A stretch of 5,483 nt of DNA from contig JAIUYC010000364.1 in the NCBI GenBank assembly GCA_020216575.1, forward strand, positions 1 to 5,483. The letters are read 5' to 3'. The translations under genes were made by a program, and so were the position numbers. Position 1 is the stretch's first letter; every line of letters begins with the position of its first letter. The notes under the pieces are model-generated. The model ran no database searches, was not told the origin of the DNA, and worked only from the letters and a program-made list of their open reading frames with translations. Below, piece after piece: positions 1 through 5,049 of this stretch. The stretch is from Coleofasciculus sp. S288. GTDB lineage: Bacteria; Cyanobacteriota; Cyanobacteriia; Cyanobacteriales; Coleofasciculaceae.

Positions 1-117
1 CCTGGGGTTTAAACCCCAGGCTAACAGCTAAAGTCTTCTGAAGAAGACTGAGTAAGAGTTTCAGTCCATTTCAATGGACTTGGGCTATGAGCCTTGAACT
101 TGAGTTCAAGGTGGACT
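1..117 (+). repeat. Four-hairpin intergenic array, copy 1 (diverged)
   Basis: Four perfect inverted repeats follow each other at a steady pitch. Hairpin A is the 20-nt palindrome at 1-20 (CCTGGGGTTT/AAACCCCAGG). B is AGTCTTCT (32-39) with AGAAGACT (42-49). C is AGTCCATT (63-70) with AATGGACT (73-80). D is CCTTGAACT (92-100) with AGTTCAAGG (103-111). Their centres lie at 10.5, 40.5, 71.5 and 101.5, so the pitch is 30-31 nt. The linker GGACTTGG (76-83), an AGCC just before D and GTGGACT just after D recur in the arrays at 1383-1519 and 3421-3560, which marks the three as one family. The stems differ between copies yet stay paired. Hairpin A touches the window edge, so the element may extend further left. 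Strand is given by similarity to copy 2; transcription is not shown. Confidence 0.8.
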
Positions 118-295
118 GTGGGGTTGACTGAGAAGGGTACAAGATGTCAGTTTCCTAAAAGACTTCATCCATCTTTTAAGAAATTCCGGAGAAGTTCTTT
201 GTCGCAAATCCATCTAGCTCAACAATCCGGAAAGTTACAACTTCAGTGAGTAGCTAATGTATTGCTGCAAATATTAAGATTGACTCAGAGGTTCT
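118..295. other. Leader region upstream of the membrane-protein gene
   Basis: No gene is visible in this stretch. It contains a weak hairpin, TAAAAGA (156-162) with TCTTTTA (172-178), and an inverted pair TTCCGGA (184-190) and TCCGGAA (226-232). An AT-rich patch around 268-279 could hold a -10 element for the gene that starts at 296, but no convincing -35 partner lies at the right distance, so no promoter is called. In the frame of the downstream gene a TGA at 281-283 closes the region. Confidence 0.4.
287..291 (+). promoter_or_regulatory. Ribosome binding site that supports a GTG start
   Basis: AGAGG lies 4 nt before the GTG at 296. The spacing is short but usable. An in-frame TGA at 281-283 rules out a start further upstream, and there is no ATG in the first part of the reading frame, so this site decides the start. 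Confidence 0.5.
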
Positions 296-1183
296 GTGAC
301 CCAGGCCCCCCAACCTAACCAGGAACCCAATATCTTAGGCAAGTTTGCCAGTGTCGTTGGCTTGCTGGGTACTGCGCTTTTCTTCGCTGGCTGGATTTAT
401 CGCTGGTCGTACTTCTACTTTTTTCAGCTAGAAATCACGACTCTCGACTTATCTCCACAGTCGTTTCTTATCGTTCCTCTCCAGATATTTTTAGGAGATG
501 GCTGGATCATCTGCAAAAGTGCGATCGCATTCATCATAGCTGCGATCGCGATTCACATCACGTTATGGCTGATTCAAAGCCTCAGCGATGCACTCGTCAA
601 CCAACTCAACCAATTACTATCGCACCGCATCATCCCCGCTACTCAACGCAAGCGCTCATGGTTTGCCAAACGGCTAAAATCTCTCGCTGAATTTAGTTCT
701 CCGCAACTCGGTTCAGTCCAGTTTTTGCGATCGCTCGTCAATGAAATAGTCATCGTATCCTGGACATTACTCGTCATCTTTTGGTTAGCCCGTTGGCAAG
801 GCACAGCAGACGCCCGACGAGATGCCAGTCAACACTCCACCTTGCCCGTCGTCACCCTAGTTACACCTGAAAACCGCTTCGCCTTGGGACGCAAACTCGA
901 CGACGTATTCACCAATCCCTCCCTAAAAGGCTACAACCTGATTGGCGATCGAGGACTATTCGATGACCTACGGGGAAGGGAAGACAACGACACTAGCGAT
1001 CGCAAAAAGCCTAGAGTTTGGCGCTTGCTCTTGGAACGTGGCGGCTGGATTTATCTTTTCCCAACCTTACCTCCCAATGCTAAACCCAGCGATCGCCCAC
1101 CTGTTTTAGTCCTCCAAAAAAGCGACCAAGGCGAACAGCTGATGATTTTAAGCCCAGAAGCTACCCAGACAGAATCGCCTTGA
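296..1183 (+). CDS. Multi-spanning membrane protein of unknown function
   Basis: This 295-residue protein is not one I recognise. It begins with GTG, the first possible start after an in-frame stop. Hydrophobic stretches at about residues 17-35 (possibly continuing into the aromatic stretch WSYFYFF, 37-43), 69-93 and 149-167 look like membrane spans. Between the second and third lies a basic cytoplasm-like segment, roughly 110-130, with RKR and KRLK. The C-terminal part, about 182-290, is soluble and polar, with the acidic run GREDNDTSD near 227-235 and no catalytic motif I can name. The gene carries five HIP1 octamers, so it looks native to a cyanobacterial genome. It is read in the same direction as the AsnB-like gene but is separated from it by about 370 bp of repeats, so co-transcription is doubtful. 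The frame is well supported by length; the function is unknown. Confidence 0.8.
   Translation: MTQAPQPNQEPNILGKFASVVGLLGTALFFAGWIYRWSYFYFFQLEITTLDLSPQSFLIVPLQIFLGDGWIICKSAIAFIIAAIAIHITLWLIQSLSDALVNQLNQLLSHRIIPATQRKRSWFAKRLKSLAEFSSPQLGSVQFLRSLVNEIVIVSWTLLVIFWLARWQGTADARRDASQHSTLPVVTLVTPENRFALGRKLDDVFTNPSLKGYNLIGDRGLFDDLRGREDNDTSDRKKPRVWRLLLERGGWIYLFPTLPPNAKPSDRPPVLVLQKSDQGEQLMILSPEATQTESP
521..549. repeat. HIP1 octamer doublet
   Basis: Two GCGATCGC octamers lie at 521-528 and 542-549, inside the membrane-protein gene. Eight further copies are spread over the coding regions (starts 727, 996, 1089, 1701, 1945, 2240, 3162, 4997). HIP1 is the highly iterated palindrome abundant in many cyanobacterial genomes, so it is the best single clue to the host. 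Confidence 0.85.
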
Positions 1184-1382
1184 AGCAGTCGCGGATTGGG
1201 CTTTTTCAATTTCAGTGGTTGCTAAAATCAGCTTAGACCCCTGTTATGAAAACCTGGTAGATGGACAGAATTAAACGGAAGGTGGGCATTGCCCACTGAA
1301 ATCCTGTAGTTAAAACCTGGAGAGAATAATGGGCAATGCCCATCCTACAACTAGGCTGTGTTTATTTATGTCGCTCTACTCA
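1184..1382. repeat. Intergenic region with a paired GGGC/GCCC hairpin repeat
   Basis: There is no gene here. Two 15-nt hairpins lie 47 nt apart: GTGGGC-ATT-GCCCAC (1282-1296) and ATGGGC-AAT-GCCCAT (1329-1343). Apart from the outermost base pair they are reverse complements of each other, so they form an inverted pair that can also pair arm to arm. AAACCTGG occurs twice nearby (about 1249-1256 and 1313-1320). From memory, GGGCAATGCCC-type palindromes are common between genes in filamentous cyanobacteria. No clear terminator follows the stop codon at 1183, although a short T run occurs at 1202-1206. Confidence 0.6.
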
Positions 1383-1519
1383 TATTTTGCACCTGGCGGT
1401 TGAAACCGCAACTACACAAACAAAACCTGCCTCCGCAGGTTACAAACCCTTGATTTTCTGTTAGTCCGCGCAGGCGGACTTGGTTTGTATAGCCCCAGAA
1501 TTCCATTCTGAGGGCTTAG
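1383..1519 (+). repeat. Four-hairpin intergenic array, copy 2; left arm of an inverted pair
   Basis: The four hairpins are A GCGGTT/AACCGC (1396-1409), B AACCTGC/GCAGGTT (1424-1441, loop CTCC), C AGTCCGC/GCGGACT (1463-1480, loop GCAG) and D CAGAAT/ATTCTG (1496-1510, loop TCC). Centres fall at 1402.5, 1432.5, 1471.5 and 1503. The linker GGACTTGG (1476-1483) and AGCC before D match copy 1. The whole unit is repeated in reverse at 3421-3560, with about 12-14 mismatches and 3 gap positions by eye. It ends 31 nt before the AsnB-like start codon, so that gene's promoter must lie in or before this repeat. Confidence 0.85.
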
Positions 1520-1533
1520 TGTTCACGTCCTAT

Positions 1534-1539
1534 GAGGGG
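1534..1539 (+). promoter_or_regulatory. Ribosome binding site of the AsnB-like gene
   Basis: GAGGGG sits 11 nt before the ATG at 1551. An in-frame TGA at 1533-1535 overlaps it, with no start codon between them, so the ATG at 1551 is the earliest possible start. This matters because it excludes an extended N-terminus carrying the usual catalytic cysteine. Confidence 0.5.
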
Positions 1540-1550
1540 TTTCTGGGTTC

Positions 1551-3305
1551 ATGGCTTTTTGGTTGCCTGGATTACAGGCGTTTTTCCCCAACCGAGTTAC
1601 TTCTATTACTTCACAGGTTTTGACGACACCTTCCTGGTATCTAGCTTGGGGGCGTTCGGATGAAATCGGTGAAGGCGTTACCTGGCAAGATGAGCAATTT
1701 GCGATCGCTCACGCTCAACCGGCCTTCAGTCCACAGAAGCGATTCGTCGTTGTTGGGGATGTCTGGTTGAGTAACCGTTCCCAACTCCTGCAACACCTGG
1801 ATATCGACCCTACACGGGATTGTACCGATGCTCAGATTATCGCCCAATTGTGGGAGCGCTGGGGCATCGAATCGCTATCACGCCTAGAGGGGATGTTTGC
1901 GCTGGCGATTTGGGATCGAGAGCGTCAGGACTTGTGGTTAGTTCGCGATCGCACTGGCTCCCGCACCCTCTATTACACTACGAATGGCGCAACTCGTTGG
2001 ATTGCCCCTCGCTTGCGAACCCTTGCTCCCTACCGTTCATCTGACTTAGACTTAGTTGCCCTGCGCGATTATCTCTGTTGTGCCTTCGTGCCTGGGGAAC
2101 AGACGTTATGGCGAAGCGTGCGCGAGTTGCGTCCGGGAACTGCTTTACGCCTGCCTGATGAAACCACACAAATTTACTGGCAGCCAAAAGAAGAGATTTG
2201 CCATGCCGAGCAACCTTTAGAATGGCATGGGAAACAATTGCGATCGCTCCTAGAAACCATTGTCCAGGACTACTTGCCTAGTGGTGAACCTGTAGGCGTT
2301 TTCTTATCGGGCGGAATTGATTCGAGTTGTATCACCGCCCTAGCTGCCAAATTACACGACTGCCCCGTACACACCTACTCGATTCATTTTGGACTTGAGT
2401 ATCCGAATGAATTAGAATTTGCCAATTTAGTCGCTCAACATTGCCAAACTCAGCACCACGTTCTTGAAATTACACCCAATACTATTTGGGAAAAACTGCC
2501 TCTGGCTCTAGCTTATTTAGATGATCCCATTGGCGAGGGGTTAACCGTTCCCAACTTATTAGTCGGACAGCTTGCAAAAGAATCAGTCAACGTTGTGCTG
2601 AATGGAGAAGGCGGCGATCCGTGCTTTGGTGGACCCAAAAACCAGCCCATGTTATTAAACCATTTATATAGCTCTATAACAAATCAAGAGCAAACCGATT
2701 TGCTATCCGCCTATCTGACGTCTTTCAAAAAATGTTTTCTGGATTTGCCACAACTTTTACAACCAGATATCTGGACAGCCGTACAAGCAGAACCTTCAGT
2801 TTTTGAAGCTGATTTAACTTCACCTGACGCCACCTATTTGAATCGGTTGATGCTCCTCAATATCACATTTAAAGGAGCAGATTACATCTTGACAAAAGTG
2901 AACGCATTGACTCAAGCTGCTGGTTTGTCGGGACGTTCTCCCTTGTTCGATCGCCGAGTCGTGGAGTTGAGCCTGCAAATTCCACCAGAATATAAACTAT
3001 CAGGTGCTGAAGAAAAGGCCGTCCTGAAGCAGGCGGTAGCGGATTTATTACCAGAGGTTATCTTGAGACGTCCTAAAAGTGGGATGATCATGCACATGCA
3101 GCAATGGTTTCGCACCATTTGGCAGCAACGGGCGAGGAGGTTATTGTTAAATAAAAAAGCTGCGATCGCGCCTTATCTCAATCAAGGTTTAATTCGAGAT
3201 TGGTTAGATTATCGAGGCCAAGTGTGGCATCGCTATGGCGTCTTGATTTGGCTGTTAGTGAGTTTGGAAATATGGCTACAGGTGAATCAGCAGAAAGAGA
3301 TTTGA
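1551..3305 (+). CDS. Asparagine-synthetase-family protein lacking the glutaminase cysteine
   Basis: The 584-residue length and two-domain layout fit the AsnB family. In classical AsnB, Cys2 of an N-terminal Ntn-type domain releases ammonia from glutamine, and the C-terminal domain activates an acid with ATP to form an amide. Here residues 1-165 keep the glutaminase fold signature (RLEGMFALAIWD at 111-122, RDRTGSRTLYY at 132-142), but the protein begins MAFW with no cysteine near the start. The synthetase domain is intact in its main motifs: ATP pyrophosphatase loop SGGIDSS (253-259), DDP (324-326), GEGGDPCFGG (352-361, where AsnB usually has GADELFGG) and RRPKSGM (506-512). It may therefore use free ammonia or another amine, as beta-lactam synthetase and lasso-peptide cyclases do within this superfamily. 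No precursor-peptide or lasso partner gene is seen. It is bracketed by inverted repeat copies and converges on a decarboxylase operon. Substrate unknown; AsnB itself is unlikely. Confidence 0.9.
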   Translation: MAFWLPGLQAFFPNRVTSITSQVLTTPSWYLAWGRSDEIGEGVTWQDEQFAIAHAQPAFSPQKRFVVVGDVWLSNRSQLLQHLDIDPTRDCTDAQIIAQLWERWGIESLSRLEGMFALAIWDRERQDLWLVRDRTGSRTLYYTTNGATRWIAPRLRTLAPYRSSDLDLVALRDYLCCAFVPGEQTLWRSVRELRPGTALRLPDETTQIYWQPKEEICHAEQPLEWHGKQLRSLLETIVQDYLPSGEPVGVFLSGGIDSSCITALAAKLHDCPVHTYSIHFGLEYPNELEFANLVAQHCQTQHHVLEITPNTIWEKLPLALAYLDDPIGEGLTVPNLLVGQLAKESVNVVLNGEGGDPCFGGPKNQPMLLNHLYSSITNQEQTDLLSAYLTSFKKCFLDLPQLLQPDIWTAVQAEPSVFEADLTSPDATYLNRLMLLNITFKGADYILTKVNALTQAAGLSGRSPLFDRRVVELSLQIPPEYKLSGAEEKAVLKQAVADLLPEVILRRPKSGMIMHMQQWFRTIWQQRARRLLLNKKAAIAPYLNQGLIRDWLDYRGQVWHRYGVLIWLLVSLEIWLQVNQQKEI

Positions 3306-3420
3306 GCGGCATCTCATACCATTTAGTTTTACTCATATCTCTCTTGAAAATAGGGAGTCAGGAGTCAGGGGAGAGGAATTTTCATCCTTCGTTAGGAGCG
3401 AAAATCGTGGGAGTCTTGCA
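3306..3420. other. Short intergenic stretch with a GGAGTCA direct repeat
   Basis: No gene and no clear terminator are visible behind the AsnB-like stop codon. GGAGTCA is repeated in tandem at 3354-3360 and 3361-3367 in a purine-rich run. Such runs are frequent in cyanobacterial spacers. Confidence 0.4.
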
Positions 3421-3560
3421 CTAAGTCCACAGAATGGAATTCTGGGGAACCATACAAACCAAGTCTGCCTGCGCGGACTAACCGAAAATCAAGGGTTTTA
3501 TAACCTGCCTCCGCAGGTTTTGTTTGTGTAGGTGCGGTTTCAACCGCCAGATGCAAGATA
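3421..3560 (-). repeat. Four-hairpin intergenic array, copy 3; right arm of an inverted pair
   Basis: This is copy 2 in reverse orientation. On the plus strand the order is D CAGAAT/ATTCTG (3430-3444), C AGTCTGC/GCGGACT (3462-3479, one stem position non-Watson-Crick, T3466 against G3475), B AACCTGC/GCAGGTT (3502-3519) and A GCGGTT/AACCGC (3534-3547). Match to copy 2 runs from the CTAAG at 3421 to about 3560. The loop of hairpin B reads CTCC on the plus strand in both copies although everything around it is inverted. On the minus strand the tail GTGGACTTAG after hairpin D shares GTGGACT with copy 1. Confidence 0.85.
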
Positions 3561-3578
3561 TAAGCAAGCAGATACCAT

Positions 3579-3701
3579 TGATACCAAATCTGCTACGATT
3601 GCCCTCTTTTTGAACAAACCACAGAGGCACAGAGTTCACAGAGGGAAGAACACGGAGGGAATTAAAAGATAAGAGGGGTTATAGGTGCGGATTTGGTATG
3701 A
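3579..3701. repeat. MITE-like element with 13-nt terminal inverted repeats
   Basis: ATACCAAATCTGC (3581-3593) and GCGGATTTGGTAT (3687-3699) are inverted repeats with one mismatch, enclosing about 95 bp without coding capacity. Inside is a degenerate run of CACAGAG words (3619-3658: ACAGAGG, ACAGAG, ACAGAGG, ACGGAGG), a pattern I recall as widespread between cyanobacterial genes. CCTCTTTT (3603-3610) near the left end and AAGAGGGG (3671-3678) near the right end lengthen the imperfect pairing. No target-site duplication is clear, and no transposase is present, so any movement would depend on another element. Confidence 0.5.
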
Positions 3702-3740
3702 GTTGATGAATTTGAAAGAGCTGTAGTCCACTAACCTATC

Positions 3741-3763
3741 AAAACTTGGTTTGCAAACCAGTA
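3741..3763 (-). terminator. Possible rho-independent terminator of the minus-strand operon
   Basis: Reading on the minus strand, the perfect 14-nt palindrome TGGTTTGCAAACCA (3760-3747) with flanking AC...AGT pairing is followed by TTTT (3744-3741). It starts about 10 nt after the stop codon of the zinc-ribbon gene. The stem is short and only moderately GC-rich and the T run has four bases, so it would be a weak terminator. Confidence 0.4.
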
Positions 3764-3772
3764 GCTTCAATA

Positions 3773-5047
3773 TCAACCGAAACTGTCAACAGCATAGACA
3801 TAGCCCACACCGCCATACCCACCATCATCAACGAGTATCAAACTATCACTGGAAGTTTGCTCTTGACTCTGAACTATTCCTCGATTGAGGACTTGAATAA
3901 TTCGTCGAGGACTAAACGATTCTAATTCCACAAAATTGCCCGCTTCTAACCATTCCAGTTCATCACTTGATAAACTTTGCCGAACGTCTGGCGGCAGTTG
4001 TCTTGCCTGTTGCGTCGATTCCTGTGAACCTTGTACGAAAGCGTTACCCAAGTTAAGAATCTGACGCGGGAGCAATCCTAAGTCATAAATCATTACATTG
4101 CTGTTTTGAAACCAATTTGGACTCGTGCGAAGTTGGTGAACTAGACTTACACCTTGAGGACTGGCATCATGGAGCGCATAAACTTTAAGCTCTGGGTTCC
4201 GCAAAAGCATTTGCATTACAGTGCCAAAAATAGCTTGTGGATAGCCCGTGATACTTAGAACCGCACAATTGTTTTCAAAGTGGAAGTTGTTGGCGATGAG
4301 CATTTGAGAGATCGCACTATTATCGCAAATTATAGCTCGATCAAAGCTATAAGCACTAATATCGGGACTAACAGCCGCAGGGGCTAACTCCTCACGCGGT
4401 TCGGGCAACATCTTACTAATTGGATTATTGATCAGTTGCCAGCGACTCAGCCAGCCTTGAAACTGAGTTTCAGTAATAAAAAAACGTTGGGGAAGAGTTT
4501 TTTGTATGCGAAGTTGTCGATATCCCAAATAGAGAAACAACATGCCGAAAATAACACTGGCTGCAAAGGATAAATATGAATTAATACTGAGACTAAATAC
4601 AATTCCTAGAACAAGAATGATTCCGCCAATCACTTGCACCGTTCTGGCATTTCCTCGCCGAGCTTTTGGACTAAGTTCTTCGGAGCGGCTGGCGTTAAAA
4701 CATCCCCAGGCAAAAAGAATGAGTCCTACAGGTAACAAAAAACCCAATGTTAAAACAGAAATTATCCAACCCGCACCTTTGAGAAAGGTTATTTTTGCAG
4801 GACTTTTTCGGCTCAGACGCCTATCTAAAAGATAAAATAACTGTTTGGGAGTAAAGTAGAGAGTACCACTGATAGAAATATCATTAATTGCTTTGGCAAA
4901 AAACGGATCGGTGAATTTAAATCTAGCATCTGTTACAGTGGAAGGCTCGAAGGCAAACTGATGCCCACAGGTTCTACATCGACCTTGATTTAGTGTGCGA
5001 TCGCGTAAATTATTATCTGTGCCGCAGCTAACACATCTCATGCCCAT
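3773..5047 (-). CDS. Zinc-ribbon membrane protein with a degenerate Toprim-like C-terminal domain
   Basis: I know no named family for this 424-residue protein. Residues 5-27 form a zinc ribbon, CVSC and CRTC (C5, C8, C24, C27). Three hydrophobic segments follow at about 90-116, 138-155 and 157-176. A soluble domain spans about 232-330. There, AIICDN (238-243), SITGYP (265-270) and HDASPQG (293-299) line up with the pattern of Toprim domains of the DUF2399/topoisomerase VI-A type (CEN, then TEGxPS, then DxDxxG). The acidic residues are altered: E becomes D242, and the second D of DxD becomes S296. The domain may thus bind without cutting, or the likeness may be coincidence. The C-terminus ends in a glycine/tyrosine stretch. 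The ATG lies 2 nt after the decarboxylase stop behind a strong ribosome site, so the two are probably translationally coupled. A second ATG two codons on is possible. Function unknown; a membrane location is likely. Confidence 0.85.
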   Translation of the reverse strand: MGMRCVSCGTDNNLRDRTLNQGRCRTCGHQFAFEPSTVTDARFKFTDPFFAKAINDISISGTLYFTPKQLFYLLDRRLSRKSPAKITFLKGAGWIISVLTLGFLLPVGLILFAWGCFNASRSEELSPKARRGNARTVQVIGGIILVLGIVFSLSINSYLSFAASVIFGMLFLYLGYRQLRIQKTLPQRFFITETQFQGWLSRWQLINNPISKMLPEPREELAPAAVSPDISAYSFDRAIICDNSAISQMLIANNFHFENNCAVLSITGYPQAIFGTVMQMLLRNPELKVYALHDASPQGVSLVHQLRTSPNWFQNSNVMIYDLGLLPRQILNLGNAFVQGSQESTQQARQLPPDVRQSLSSDELEWLEAGNFVELESFSPRRIIQVLNRGIVQSQEQTSSDSLILVDDGGYGGVGYVYAVDSFG

Positions 5048-5049
5048 AA

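Noticed and set aside
1..117. CRISPR-like periodic array
   Set aside because: The pitch of 30-31 nt is regular, but the units are different palindromes and not identical direct repeats with unique spacers.
1184..1215. Terminator after the membrane-protein gene
   Set aside because: A T run follows, but only a 4-bp stem can be drawn before it.
1445..1500. Sigma-70-type promoter in the spacer before the AsnB-like gene
   Set aside because: TTGATT and a TATA-like word occur, but they are not at a suitable spacing, and both lie within the hairpin repeat.
1820..2187. Short open frames on both strands inside the AsnB-like gene
   Set aside because: They overlap a clearly conserved coding region in other frames and show no protein-like motifs.
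1551..3305. Lasso-peptide cyclase
   Set aside because: The missing Cys2 would fit, but no precursor gene, RRE protein or leader peptidase is visible, and both flanks are repeat DNA.
3200..3424. A 74-codon plus-strand frame running from the AsnB-like gene into the spacer
   Set aside because: It begins inside the conserved gene in another frame, continues through repeat-rich spacer DNA and resembles nothing known.
4542..4835. A 97-codon plus-strand frame opposite the zinc-ribbon gene
   Set aside because: It is antisense to the membrane-span region of a longer, better supported gene, and it has no evident ribosome site.
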